NCBI GenBank assembly: GCA_016935335.1
Contig: JAFGRE010000031.1
Coordinates: 1-57,144, forward strand
Reading direction: 5' to 3'
Length of the DNA stretch: 57,144 bases
DNA from: Deltaproteobacteria bacterium
GTDB lineage: Bacteria > Desulfobacterota > WTBG01 > JAGOGO01
Shown: positions 17,511 to 26,872 of the stretch, one piece after another
Layout of the letters: the number at the start of each line of letters is the position of its first letter
Numbering within the stretch: the first letter of the stretch is position 1
The notes under the pieces: generated by a model
What the model was told of the DNA's origin: nothing
Database searches by the model: none
Seen by the model: the letters and a program-made list of their open reading frames with translations, nothing else
Position numbers and translations under genes: made by a program

Positions 17511-18571
17511 TAAATAAGCTTTAGCTTCGTACCCGCTTGAAGAAAAGCCCCCCCTTCCACATTATTCAGTTCTGCAATTTCTTGAGCCAGAATTCTATCT
17601 CCGCCGAACATCTCGTCGGCTATTGATTCTATAGTATCACTTTCTTGGACGGTATAGATGTGGATACGGCGGGGATTTTCGCGGGAGCCATAAAGCAAAC
17701 CTTCCAGGTGGGCTTTATATTCGTCCTCCAGGACGTTTCCCCGGTAACCCGTTACCTCTTCTCTGGTAACATGTGCTTCACCGCCTCCTTCTTTCTGGTG
17801 AATTTTGTAGTGGGCGAGATCTAACGCAACCATCAGCTTCGCGCTGTTTCGAGTTTCTCGTATCCGATCGAAAATATCGGGATGTGTGGAACTGTACACC
17901 CCATATCCTCCGGGCCCTTGAGACTTCTTAGCCAATTGGCTGAGGAAACCACTTACTTCCTTTGGATCATAGCCGGCTTTGTACATATACTTGAGTCCCA
18001 TGGCATCTGCCTGAAATTCTCGATCGCGACTATACCCCAACATCATGGTCTGGGTAAGTGAGGCAGCTACGGTCAGGACCTCTCCTGCATTTGGTCCCGC
18101 TGCCAATGCTGCCAGAGTTACCAGTTGGTAGCCCAATGTCTCAGAAAGCTGAACGGCGCTATGACGAGCGCAGACGTGGCCGATTTCATGGCCTAGAACA
18201 CTTGCCAGTTGAGCTTCGTTTTGGAGCTCCGCAAGTAAACCGCGGGTGACATAGATGTACCCACCGGGCAGGGCAAAAGCGTTGAGGACCGGGCTATCGA
18301 TGACCTGAAACTGGTATTGGAGGTAGATTCGGTCGCAAACCTGAACTATCTTTTGTCCGATTTGGTTTACATATTTCTGAAGATCAGTGTCGTCATATAC
18401 CCCCCCAAAGCTCTGAGTGACAGAATGACTGGCATTGCGCCCCAGACGGATCTCCTTTTCCTCACCAATAACGTTAAACTCGCGCTTTAAGGTAGCAGGG
18501 TTAACACTGCATGCTGAAAAAAAGAACAGCACGGAAATAACTCTTGTTAAAACAGACAGAAAATGGATCAT
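17507..18571 (-). CDS. M48 family metalloprotease lipoprotein with C-terminal LysM domain
   Basis: The 354-residue protein begins with a lipoprotein signal (VLFFFSAC, lipid Cys about 21). The M48 zinc motif HEIGH is at 128-132 and the third ligand is in REFQADAMG near 185. The last 50 residues (VQESDTIESIADEMFGGDR...) form a LysM peptidoglycan-binding domain. It is related to BepA/LoiP-type proteases that act in the periplasm on outer-membrane protein quality control. The gene follows hisA on the same strand after a 121-base gap and converges with the DUF2065-like gene. Confidence 0.85.
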   Translation of the reverse strand: MIHFLSVLTRVISVLFFFSACSVNPATLKREFNVIGEEKEIRLGRNASHSVTQSFGGVYDDTDLQKYVNQIGQKIVQVCDRIYLQYQFQVIDSPVLNAFALPGGYIYVTRGLLAELQNEAQLASVLGHEIGHVCARHSAVQLSETLGYQLVTLAALAAGPNAGEVLTVAASLTQTMMLGYSRDREFQADAMGLKYMYKAGYDPKEVSGFLSQLAKKSQGPGGYGVYSSTHPDIFDRIRETRNSAKLMVALDLAHYKIHQKEGGGEAHVTREEVTGYRGNVLEDEYKAHLEGLLYGSRENPRRIHIYTVQESDTIESIADEMFGGDRILAQEIAELNNVEGGAFLQAGTKLKLIY

Positions 18572-18692
18572 ATTTTTTCTGTTACGGCTCCGTCAACGCG
18601 GCAATTAGGGGGAAAGACTAACGCTATGATTTAGAAGCAAGGATGTTTGGGAAATGCGTTGCTGTGTTTAAATAGTGAGGTAGACTTCCTCG

Positions 18693-19457
18693 CTACAAGC
18701 TCTTCAGATCTTTCACCGCCTGCAATGCCTTCGTAAGATCTATTGTTCCCTCATAGAGGGCCCGGCCAATAATGACTCCCTTTACCCCTTCTTTGACAAG
18801 GGGTATGATCTCTAACACATCCTGTAGTGTGGCCACCCCTCCAGAGGCGATGACAGGAACCGATACTGCTTGTGCTACCTGCTGGGTGGCACGGAGGTTA
18901 ATACCGGTCAGCATGCCATCCCTGGTAATATCGGTATAAATGATAGCAGACGCTCCTTCCATCTCTGATAGTCGGGCTAAGTCATTTGCTGATAAAGGGG
19001 TTTGCTCGGCCCATCCTTTCACAGCGACTTTGCCATTTCGGGCGTCGATCCCGACAACGATTCGCCCTGGGAATCTGGAACAGGATTCCGAGAGGAGACG
19101 TCTGTTGTCATAGGCAGCCGTGCCCAAAATAACTCGGTCTATTCCCATGGTAAGATATTCGGCAATAGTATCGATACTCCGAATCCCCCCTCCCAGTTGA
19201 ATCGGTATGTGTATGGCTTCTCTTACCTCTCGAATGACCGGCTTGTTCCGGGGCGTTCCCGCAAATGCCCCGTCAAGGTCTATGAGATGCAACATCTGGG
19301 CACCTAAAGATTGCCATTGACGGGCGATCGTGGGGGGGGAACCGGAGAAGACAGTTGTTTTGTCCATTTCTCCTTGTCTAAGGCGAACACATTTTCCATT
19401 TTTAAGGTCAATGGCGGGAATAATTTGTAGACGGGCGTCGTTAATTTCGACGTTCAT
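18693..19457 (-). CDS. hisA: HisA, ProFAR isomerase
   Basis: The 254-residue TIM-barrel protein catalyses the Amadori isomerisation of ProFAR to PRFAR in histidine synthesis. Visible features are IPAIDLKNGKCVRLRQG with the first catalytic Asp, QLGGGIRS, YTDITRDGMLTG with the second catalytic Asp, and VIASGGVATLQD. Length is normal. It lies 93 bases downstream of hisB on the same strand; hisH and hisF, which often accompany this pair, are absent. The start at 19457 fits the family, though no strong SD was seen. Confidence 0.92.
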   Translation of the reverse strand: MNVEINDARLQIIPAIDLKNGKCVRLRQGEMDKTTVFSGSPPTIARQWQSLGAQMLHLIDLDGAFAGTPRNKPVIREVREAIHIPIQLGGGIRSIDTIAEYLTMGIDRVILGTAAYDNRRLLSESCSRFPGRIVVGIDARNGKVAVKGWAEQTPLSANDLARLSEMEGASAIIYTDITRDGMLTGINLRATQQVAQAVSVPVIASGGVATLQDVLEIIPLVKEGVKGVIIGRALYEGTIDLTKALQAVKDLKSL

Positions 19458-19550
19458 AAATTCAAGCTCACCGTTCTAAATATGCGGTCAAAATTTTACA
19501 GCGCGAATTGATACTCGTCCCTTGCAACCTGAAAAGGAGGGGGAACGACA

Positions 19551-20138
19551 CTACAGGAGGCCTTTTGTTGACATTACTCCCTGGATCCGAGCATCAATAG
19601 TGACGGCTTTGGATAAAGCTCTGCCAAAGGCTTTAAAAACCGCCTCTATGATGTGATGTCTGTTATCACCATAAGGGACATTGATATGAAGGGTGATGCC
19701 ACCAGAATTGGTCAGTGCCTGAAAGAACTCCTTGATCACTTCAATATCGAAGCCCCCTACCGTGCCGTGGGAAATGGGAAGATTATACGCCAAATACGGT
19801 CGGTTACAAATATCAAGAGCCACGTGCGCTATCGCTTCATCCATGGGAACCACCGAGCATCCGTACCGTTGAATCCCCTCTTTGTTATCCAAACATCGCT
19901 TGATGGATTCGCCGAGTAAAATACCGATGTCCTCAACAGTATGGTGGAAATCCACTTCGATATCACCACTGGCCGCAATTGACAGGTCAAACAAACCATG
20001 TTTGCTCATCAATGCCAACATATGGTTAAAGAAAGGGATGCCGGTGTTTATTTCAAATTTACCGGTACCGTCTAAATTTAGGTGTAGAGAGATTTTCGTC
20101 TCACTCGTTTCTCGCACCAAAGAGATTTCACGCGGCAT
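19551..20138 (-). CDS. hisB: HisB, imidazoleglycerol-phosphate dehydratase
   Basis: The 195-residue monofunctional enzyme dehydrates imidazole glycerol phosphate in histidine synthesis. It carries the two metal-binding His motifs, VDFHHTVEDIGI (about 62-73) and DNRHHIIEAVFKAFGRAL (about 158-175), and the opening FFNHMLALMSKHG. There is no fused phosphatase domain. It precedes hisA on the minus strand and follows the YtxH gene after about 120 bases. Confidence 0.93.
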   Translation of the reverse strand: MPREISLVRETSETKISLHLNLDGTGKFEINTGIPFFNHMLALMSKHGLFDLSIAASGDIEVDFHHTVEDIGILLGESIKRCLDNKEGIQRYGCSVVPMDEAIAHVALDICNRPYLAYNLPISHGTVGGFDIEVIKEFFQALTNSGGITLHINVPYGDNRHHIIEAVFKAFGRALSKAVTIDARIQGVMSTKGLL

Positions 20139-20257
20139 AAAAAATTCCTCACTACACTCACAACAAGAAAATCATCTTCCCACACCCCTAAAGGGGAAAG
20201 AAAGTGAGCCATCCGGGAAGGCGAAAAGGTTGGAAGCAACAGGGCCCGAAGCCAAAA

Positions 20258-20578
20258 CTATACTTCCGGTTCTTCCCCCTTTTCCTGTTTCACAGAGACT
20301 TTTTCTTTGATTTTTTCCACTGATTCCTGAACCTTGCCCTGTACATCCGAGAATTTTTCTCTACCGGCTTCCTTTAATTCCTCAGCCCGTTCTCTCAGGC
20401 CGTCAGCTGTTTCTCGCAGGCGCTCGCAAGCTTCTCCCGCCTGCTCTCTTATTCTTTCCCGTGTTTCCACCCCAGGGCGCGGAGCAAAAAGAACCCCCAG
20501 TGTCGCCCCAATAAATCCGCCGGTAACAAATGCCAACGCCAAGGCTGCAAAACCATACTCAGGTCGCTCTGAATTCAT
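20258..20578 (-). CDS. YtxH-domain small membrane protein
   Basis: The 106-residue protein has one Gly/Ala-rich membrane helix (FAALALAFVTGGFIGATLGVL) followed by LFAPRPG and a long charged amphipathic tail of RERAEEL-type repeats. This is the YtxH (gas-vesicle/stress) architecture. Function is unknown; some members are general-stress proteins. AAAGGGGG stands before the ATG. It follows the DUF948-like gene, and the two may act together at the membrane. Confidence 0.7.
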   Translation of the reverse strand: MNSERPEYGFAALALAFVTGGFIGATLGVLFAPRPGVETRERIREQAGEACERLRETADGLRERAEELKEAGREKFSDVQGKVQESVEKIKEKVSVKQEKGEEPEV

Positions 20579-20643
20579 CTCATAACCCCCTTTCTATTCG
20601 GTCTAATTTTATTATTATACTTCTGCAAAATCAAGAGCCGATT

Positions 20644-21015
20644 CTATAAGGCTTTCCTTTTCCGTGCGCTCGTCATTTTTTTCCACCCTTGCTTAAAACC
20701 CCAGAGAATCAGCCCTCGGATGAGTTGGCTACCTACTCCCCTTATAATGGAACGAGACGCCCCCTTAGAGATATGGGTTATTCTATCCTTCGCGAGCGCA
20801 GGGATTTCTTCAAACTCCCTCAGAAGAACGTCTCCACGTGTAAGCAGTGCCTTAAGTTCGTTGTTGACGATCGAATCAAGGCTCGCCGCCGTTATTTCAA
20901 TTTGGCGGGCTGTCCTTCTTAGTTGATTCAGGAAGGGTATCAATGATAGCAAAAGGAGAACAAAACAACCTCCCAGTATGAAAACGACTATAAGTAGTAA
21001 AGCTTGAGTTTCCAT
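20644..21015 (-). CDS. DUF948-like membrane-anchored protein
   Basis: The protein has about 123 residues from ATG 21015. It has an N-terminal transmembrane helix (LLLIVVFILGGCFVLLLLSL) and a helical segment LRRTARQIEITAASLDSIVN typical of DUF948-like coiled coils. A longer frame from 21090 would overlap ctpA by 59 bases; METQ at 21015 starts 17 bases after the ctpA stop and is more likely, although no clear SD is present. It is probably in the ctpA operon. Function is unknown. Confidence 0.6.
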   Translation of the reverse strand: METQALLLIVVFILGGCFVLLLLSLIPFLNQLRRTARQIEITAASLDSIVNNELKALLTRGDVLLREFEEIPALAKDRITHISKGASRSIIRGVGSQLIRGLILWGFKQGWKKMTSARKRKAL

Positions 21016-21031
21016 GGCGCACGCAATTGGT

Positions 21032-22363
21032 CTAATTACCAGGGGTACTTTGTTTGCCTTGAAAGATTTCCCAACTTTTAAGGAGTTCAACCGCTCGATT
21101 CAACGGCGGATCATCCTGAAAGTTGTCATTGGAAGATTCTACGGCGCTTGATTCAGTATCATCATTTTTGGGCACTTCACCGGTGTTTGTTTTGCCCAGG
21201 TGTTCCTCAAGATCTTTTTCTCGCAAAAAACGCACTGGATTCGTTTCTTTTTCCGGCCCTTCAATTTGATCTTCAACAATAATATCAGGTTCAATTCCCT
21301 TTGCATGAATTGAACGACCATTGGGAGTGAAATACTTTGCCGTAGTGAGTCGTAGTCCACCGCCATTATCCAAGGGAATGATGGTCTGGACGGTTCCCTT
21401 GCCAAATGTCGGGGTGCCTACGATAAGGGCTCTCTTATGATCCTGCAACGCACCTGCCACAATTTCTGATCCACTGGCAGATCCGGCGTTAACCAGCGCA
21501 ACCAAAGGATAATTGGCTACTTTCTCTTTCTTATGCGCTTCAAACTCTATTTTTTGGGATGCCGAACGGCCCTCTGTATACACAATAAGCCCTGAATCAA
21601 TAAACTCGTCCGATATTTCAACTGCTTGTTGCAGCAATCCGCCAGGATTGTTGCGAAGATCAAGGATGAGGCCTGCAAGAGAGGGGATCTTTGTCTCTAT
21701 CTCATCTAAAGCTTTTTTAAAATCGCTCGTAGTCTGTTCTTGAAATTGAGTTACACGGATATAGCCAAACTTGTCATAGAGGGTTTTGTGTTTGACGCTT
21801 TTTATCTCAATAATATCACGGATGATTGTATGTTCTTGCAGTTGTGTGAGTCCCTCCCTCATAACAGAAATAGTTACGCTGGTGCCCTTTTTCCCCCGCA
21901 GCTTTTTTACTGCGTCAACAAGAGTCATATTTTTTGTTGTCTCCGAGTTTATTTTGAAGATTTGATCTCCGGCCTTAATGCCGGCTCGAAACGCTGGTGT
22001 GTCTTCGATGGGAGCAACTACCGTAAGGATGCCGTCTTTAACGGTCAGTTCTATTCCTAATCCACCAAATCGTCCCTTAGTTTCCACTTGCATCTCTTTG
22101 TATAAATCGGGAGGCAGGTATGAAGTATGGGGATCCAGGGTGTTCAACATGCCGTTTATTGCGCCTTCTACAAGGTCGTCTACGTTGGTTTCTTCTACGT
22201 AGTCTTTCTGTACGGTATACAGGATATCACTAAATACTTTGAGATTTTCGTAATTCTTATCAGTTACCGCCGACACAAAGGTGCTGTTTTGGTTGATGAG
22301 ATATCCCAAAACAAAAAAGGCAAGGAATAAAAGCCATAAAAGTGTAGTTTTCTTACTGCTCAC
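21032..22363 (-). CDS. CtpA-type C-terminal processing peptidase (S41)
   Basis: The 443-residue protein has an N-terminal signal anchor (LLWLLFLAFFVLGYLI), a PDZ domain (about 95-170, GGLGIELTVKDG) and the S41 protease domain. The active-site stretch NAGSASGSEIVAGALQD (about 292-308) holds the Ser nucleophile and TFGKGTVQ (319-326) the catalytic Lys. It should act in the periplasm on C-termini of envelope proteins, possibly a peptidoglycan hydrolase. It lies directly downstream of the EnvC-like gene, so the operon joins FtsEX, an amidase-activator-like protein and a processing protease. The low-complexity acidic tail beyond 400 is not conserved in the family. Confidence 0.9.
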   Translation of the reverse strand: MSSKKTTLLWLLFLAFFVLGYLINQNSTFVSAVTDKNYENLKVFSDILYTVQKDYVEETNVDDLVEGAINGMLNTLDPHTSYLPPDLYKEMQVETKGRFGGLGIELTVKDGILTVVAPIEDTPAFRAGIKAGDQIFKINSETTKNMTLVDAVKKLRGKKGTSVTISVMREGLTQLQEHTIIRDIIEIKSVKHKTLYDKFGYIRVTQFQEQTTSDFKKALDEIETKIPSLAGLILDLRNNPGGLLQQAVEISDEFIDSGLIVYTEGRSASQKIEFEAHKKEKVANYPLVALVNAGSASGSEIVAGALQDHKRALIVGTPTFGKGTVQTIIPLDNGGGLRLTTAKYFTPNGRSIHAKGIEPDIIVEDQIEGPEKETNPVRFLREKDLEEHLGKTNTGEVPKNDDTESSAVESSNDNFQDDPPLNRAVELLKSWEIFQGKQSTPGN

Positions 22364-22397
22364 AATTGGTCTCCTTATCTTCAGACAATACCAGCTG

Positions 22398-23642
22398 TTA
22401 TTTATTTTTTTGCAACCACGTTAACGGATCTAACGGTTGGCCATGGTGTCGGATTTCGAAGTAGAGGTTAGGCCCTTTAAGAGAGCCCGTCTCGCCGACA
22501 AGTCCAATAGTCTCTCCCTCCTCAACCTGGTCACCGACCCTTTTGAAAAGTTCGGAAGCATGACCAGAAAGCGTATAATATCCATCCCCGTGATCGATTA
22601 TAATGATATTCCCATAGCCCTTAAACCAACCGGCATAGATGACGCTACCTTCAAAAACCGCATGTATTGCACTCCCCGTTTGCGCCAGGATCTCTATCCC
22701 GTTGTTAAAAGAGATGGTAGAGAATGCCGGGTCTTCATGCTTGCCAAAATGCGTTATAATACTGCCCGCCACCGGAAAGGACAACTTATTCTTAGAGACG
22801 GGAAAGGCTCTTGGTCGATGTATAGTATCAGCTTTTATCTCTTGTTCCAACTGATCAATTAATACCTGCAAACGGCGAGAGGCTTGTTTGAGTTCCTCCA
22901 GCGCTTCAAGATGAATTTCTTTTTCCGTTTTTATCTTCGCCAGAAGGTCTGTCTTCCCTTTTTTATGATGAAGAATTTGCCGGTGCGTTGAATCAGTCTT
23001 TTCAATCAATAGTGTAAGGTTTTTTTCATTTTGATTCAAGAATTCTTTGTTTTTCTGGACTTTTTCGAGGGATTCGGAATAGGCGTCAACGCTTCTCACG
23101 CTGTAATCAACAACGCGGATCATGTGGCTGTTGATCCTCATAACGTCCCCCAGCGAGTCGGAAGAGAAGAAAACGCCTGGCATTCGTAGCCGGCTAATCT
23201 TATAAAGCGTTCTTACATGATAAGCCAACTCTTTTTCCTCTCTCATAAGCACAGACTGCAAGGTTGCATGCTCGTCATTCAGCCTCTCAATCTCTTGCTT
23301 TTTCTCCTCGAGTTTCGCGACGTAGTTCTTGTGTTCTGCTTGTTTCTGAGAAAGCATTTTTTCTATTTCGTCCAGCTCGGACAAGACTTTTTTTTCCTTC
23401 TTTTTCGTGGTTTGAATTTGAATTTTTTTGTCCGCGATCCTTTTTTGGAGCTTTTCCAATTCACTCTTTTCCTTAAGTAATTGGCCGCCATTTTTTTTGT
23501 TTTCTTCCTCTTGACACTGGGCGGCTTTTATTTCGAACCAGCCAAAAAAAACCGGTCTGTCAGACGAAAGTGTGGGGGTGACGGCAGGAACGAATCCCAG
23601 TAAACCAACGGCGATACCGATTGAAAAGGCTACCTTGATCAT
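22398..23642 (-). CDS. EnvC-like coiled-coil protein with degenerate LytM/M23 domain
   Basis: The 414-residue protein has a signal peptide, then a long coiled coil (about 45-265), then a LytM domain (about 295-410). The zinc ligands of active M23 enzymes are lost: the HxGxD-type motif reads NNGIE and the HLH motif reads NLY. That is the EnvC situation, in which a non-catalytic LytM domain activates amidases under control of FtsEX. The gene begins three bases after ftsX, which fits. The function is inferred from architecture and position. Confidence 0.85.
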   Translation of the reverse strand: MIKVAFSIGIAVGLLGFVPAVTPTLSSDRPVFFGWFEIKAAQCQEEENKKNGGQLLKEKSELEKLQKRIADKKIQIQTTKKKEKKVLSELDEIEKMLSQKQAEHKNYVAKLEEKKQEIERLNDEHATLQSVLMREEKELAYHVRTLYKISRLRMPGVFFSSDSLGDVMRINSHMIRVVDYSVRSVDAYSESLEKVQKNKEFLNQNEKNLTLLIEKTDSTHRQILHHKKGKTDLLAKIKTEKEIHLEALEELKQASRRLQVLIDQLEQEIKADTIHRPRAFPVSKNKLSFPVAGSIITHFGKHEDPAFSTISFNNGIEILAQTGSAIHAVFEGSVIYAGWFKGYGNIIIIDHGDGYYTLSGHASELFKRVGDQVEEGETIGLVGETGSLKGPNLYFEIRHHGQPLDPLTWLQKNK

Positions 23643-23645
23643 AGC

Positions 23646-24548
23646 TCATGACACTCTTAAATATCTGCCCAAAGCGAAAAAGCTTCCTAGCAACCCGGTT
23701 GCCATTCCTCCAATCAAAATGAAGAGTCCGTAATTCAAGGGAAGAAATGATATCTGCACATACTGCAAAGGCAAAAATGACTGATGCACAAGCCATCCAG
23801 CGCATAGGCGGAAAGAGCCGTAAAGCGCAATCAACGCTAGCACCGCCCCCAAAAGTCCCTGCACTATCCCTTCAAAAAGAAAGGGGATGCGTATAAAGAG
23901 GTTGCTGGCTCCCACCAACTTCATTATCTCGATTTCCTCTCTTCGAGCGTAGACAGTGAGCCTAATGGTGTTGGAAACAATAAAGATGGTTGCGAATACG
24001 ATAATGGTTCCAATAGTCCAGGCAACGGTATTGACAAAATTGAAAAAACTTTCATACCCTTCAATCCAGTCTTTGGCATATTCCACTTCATCGACGCCGG
24101 GAATTCTCTCAAGGTTGCCCGCTAGCGTCCGAAGCCGCTCGGGGCTTTGGTATCCAACCTTAAGGCGAATTTCAAAGGAGGCGGGGAGGGGATTCTCCTT
24201 AAGGCTTCCGAATACGTGCGCCTGGCCGGGAAATATTTCCTGTAACGACCGGATCGCCTCTTCGGGGGAAATAAAAGAAACCTCCTCAACCTCATGAAAG
24301 TTCATTATTTTCTGCCTGACCGCAGTGGTCTCATCAGGTGGCAGACCATCCTTGATATAGACGGCGACCGGAACTTGCCGTTTCCAGGTATCCAAGTACT
24401 TCTGGAGTGTCAGAGATATCATTAAGAAGGAACTGAGCACAATCAAAGAAAGGCTGATTATGCCAACAGTAATGAGATTAATAAGAAGAAACTGTCGGAT
24501 ATTCTGAATCGCTTTTGCAGTAAAGTAGACGAGCTTTCTGATTATCAC
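23646..24548 (-). CDS. ftsX: FtsX, cell-division ABC transporter permease-like protein
   Basis: The 300-residue protein has four membrane segments: one near residues 20-50 and three in the last 140 residues. Between them is a periplasmic domain containing VAVYIKDGLPPDET and SFISPEEAIRSL, as in FtsX. With FtsE it forms a complex that controls peptidoglycan hydrolysis at the septum via EnvC. It starts five bases after the ftsE stop and ends three bases before the EnvC-like gene. RREEIEIMKLVGAS is the typical cytoplasmic FtsX loop. Confidence 0.92.
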   Translation of the reverse strand: MIIRKLVYFTAKAIQNIRQFLLINLITVGIISLSLIVLSSFLMISLTLQKYLDTWKRQVPVAVYIKDGLPPDETTAVRQKIMNFHEVEEVSFISPEEAIRSLQEIFPGQAHVFGSLKENPLPASFEIRLKVGYQSPERLRTLAGNLERIPGVDEVEYAKDWIEGYESFFNFVNTVAWTIGTIIVFATIFIVSNTIRLTVYARREEIEIMKLVGASNLFIRIPFLFEGIVQGLLGAVLALIALYGSFRLCAGWLVHQSFLPLQYVQISFLPLNYGLFILIGGMATGLLGSFFALGRYLRVS

Positions 24549-24553
24549 ATTAT

Positions 24554-25261
24554 TTACTGAACGTTTTGGGGAACAAACGAGCCTGAGTTCTTATGACTCG
24601 AAACGAAAACCCCCTGGACACTTCCCTTTTTTAAGACAATCAGCTTGGTTGGGTGATAACTTAAAAGGTTTTTATTGTGGGTGGCAATAACGACTGTTGT
24701 TCCCCATGAGTTAATAACTTTAAAAAGTTTCATAATCTCCTTCGTGATGTCTGCATCTAAATTACCCGTTGGTTCATCGGCAAGAAGAAGGATCGGGTCG
24801 TTAACAATAGCTCGCGCAATGGCAACTCTTTGCTGTTCACCCCCTGAGAGCGCTGGGGGTATTGCGTTTATTCTATTGAGCAAGCCCACTTGCTTAAGGA
24901 CTTGAAGGACCCTTTTTCTGATAAGCTTTTTCTTCAGGCCAAGCACTTCTAATGCTAAAGCTACATTATCATAAACCGATCGGTGATTAAGCAGCTTAAA
25001 GTCTTGAAAGACAAATCCAACACGGCGGCGCAACAAAGGAATGGTGGATGTCTTGGCTCTTACGGTATTGATACCATCAACAATAATTTGGCCCTTTGTG
25101 GGAGGTTCGGCCCCAAAAATCAATTTTAGCAGGGTGGTTTTGCCGGCACCGCTGGGACCGATGACGAAGACGAACTCTCCTTTATCAATTTTTAAGTTTG
25201 CATCAGCGACTGCTCGGTAGTTGGGGGGATAGATCTTGTAGACATGGAACATCTGTATCAT
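24554..25261 (-). CDS. ftsE: FtsE, cell-division ATP-binding protein
   Basis: The 235-residue ABC ATPase has Walker [10 protein letters not shown], signature [15 protein letters not shown], Walker [14 protein letters not shown] and the switch His in VVIATHN. It begins [20 protein letters not shown], the normal FtsE start. The open frame extends 63 codons upstream to 25450, but that part has no similarity and the ATG at 25261 has a short AAAGGA before it. It powers FtsX in controlling septal wall hydrolysis. It is the first gene of ftsE-ftsX-envC-ctpA. Confidence 0.92.
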   Translation of the reverse strand: MIQMFHVYKIYPPNYRAVADANLKIDKGEFVFVIGPSGAGKTTLLKLIFGAEPPTKGQIIVDGINTVRAKTSTIPLLRRRVGFVFQDFKLLNHRSVYDNVALALEVLGLKKKLIRKRVLQVLKQVGLLNRINAIPPALSGGEQQRVAIARAIVNDPILLLADEPTGNLDADITKEIMKLFKVINSWGTTVVIATHNKNLLSYHPTKLIVLKKGSVQGVFVSSHKNSGSFVPQNVQ

Positions 25262-25673
25262 GCTGAAAGGATCCTTTGCCAGGAGGAAGGAATGGGGTTT
25301 CCCCCACGACTCCTGGGAAATGACGCAACACCGAGCTGCTATTTCCTCAGAGCCTGCGAAGCGTTGCTGGGTAGCATGCTCATGATGAGCTACAGGTCTA
25401 CCTGACAGAGTTTCTTTCTCACGCGATTTCCGGTGAGCGGGCGATACCACAACTGATTATTTATCATAACCGATTTTGTTTAGCATCATTCAGAATCATT
25501 TGCAAGCACTTTTGCCATCTAGAGCGCATGGCAAAGGAGCCCGCATACTTCCCGGAAGGCAGATACTATCAGCATTCTTCCTTTCGGTTTATCTCCCGTG
25601 GTTCCCGGGACAGGCGATGTTTACGCCTTAAGGTATTTTATTATGAGTCTAAAGACGGCTAACAGTTTCTCCT

Positions 25674-26681
25674 TTACGGAGCGGGAGTCCCTACCGTGCG
25701 AAATGAAATGACCGTATAGTTGTCTATGCAAAGAAAGGCAAGAGTGCACAGCAACGCGACAAGTAGCGATACACCAAGAACTGCCCAGCGAAGGGAATCC
25801 CCCGAAGCCAGCCTGTGCGTAAGGCGTTGATCCCAAATCTTCAGACGCTTTAAGAGTAAAAACGTATGGTAGGTTACATAGCACTCTACCGCAAAAGGAG
25901 GAAATCCCAAATAACCAGCTAGGGGCATTTCGAACAATTTCGGGTCATTGAAAAACGGGAGTGTGTAGATCCACTTCGTTGCCGCCCAGTAATTCCAAAA
26001 TTCCCAAAGAAAGCCGCAAATAAGTCCAGCCGACAGCAGAAGAAGGGGAGTTCTTGAATATCCTTCTTCCCAGTCCCGGAGCAAGGAAGGGCTTCTGTGT
26101 ACATAGTTAATCGGCTCCAGGAGAAATATAAATCCTATCCATATCAGTGGGAAACCGTATCGAGGCATTATGAGTGGTAGGAGCAGCGAGACAATTCCGA
26201 TGGCGTAGAAAACAAAAAACCAACTTTTTGGTACTACGCGCTTTCGAGTGGCAATGCCACTATAGAATCCCCAACAGGCCAGCAGTTCGGTGGTTTCAAA
26301 TACGCCGGGTACGACCGTGGCAAAGGATATGAAATAACCGGTCCATCGGATCCAGCAGAGATCGATTACATTGGAATAATGCCAGTTCCCCATTCTCACA
26401 TTTGTCATTTCGAAGAAAAGCCAGAAGATGACCGACCAGGGAATCATTACGAGAAATTCTCGAGTTCTGTTGATTATGAGCGAGTTTCTCTGAATATGAT
26501 AAACAACACCGTCTATTATAATGATATAAGACCACCACACAAAAGGATAGAAGCAGGAGGCAAAGGGCTCAATCCCGAGGAACATCAGAGTTTCGGCAAT
26601 CGTCAATAAAATCAAACCAAAAACAATCTGAAACCAGGCTTGTCTTTTGTGGTTATCTCCTGAGGCAGATTTCGATTTCAT
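25674..26681 (-). CDS. Multipass membrane protein of unknown function
   Basis: The 335-residue protein has about nine hydrophobic segments and conserved-looking aromatic motifs such as GFLWEFWNYWA and LAGYLGFPPFAVECY. Such WEFWN/GFPPFA motifs occur in a family of uncharacterised membrane proteins; a distant likeness to carotenoid/lycopene-cyclase-like proteins came to mind, but I cannot support it. No soluble domain is present. It is separated from ftsE by 223 bases with only a small hairpin (TTTGCCAT and ATGGCAAA, 25511-25535), and is divergent from the LarA-like gene. Confidence 0.6.
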   Translation of the reverse strand: MKSKSASGDNHKRQAWFQIVFGLILLTIAETLMFLGIEPFASCFYPFVWWSYIIIIDGVVYHIQRNSLIINRTREFLVMIPWSVIFWLFFEMTNVRMGNWHYSNVIDLCWIRWTGYFISFATVVPGVFETTELLACWGFYSGIATRKRVVPKSWFFVFYAIGIVSLLLPLIMPRYGFPLIWIGFIFLLEPINYVHRSPSLLRDWEEGYSRTPLLLLSAGLICGFLWEFWNYWAATKWIYTLPFFNDPKLFEMPLAGYLGFPPFAVECYVTYHTFLLLKRLKIWDQRLTHRLASGDSLRWAVLGVSLLVALLCTLAFLCIDNYTVISFRTVGTPAP

Positions 26682-26872
26682 GTTTTTCGGGATATCAGTA
26701 TAATGGATTGCAGCTTCCTTCTTTTCAAGGAAGTATAACTCTTCTTAAGAATTTTAATGAACTTTTTTTGAATCAGAAGAGGCGAGAACCATTTTTTGGG
26801 TAACAGGTACAAGGGTTTTGAGTGATTGCGTTTAGGCACAGCCAATGACCCACAGCATGGAACATCCTTTTC

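Noticed and set aside
25262-25450. 63-residue N-terminal extension of FtsE
   Set aside because: FtsE similarity begins exactly at ATG 25261 and the extension looks non-coding.
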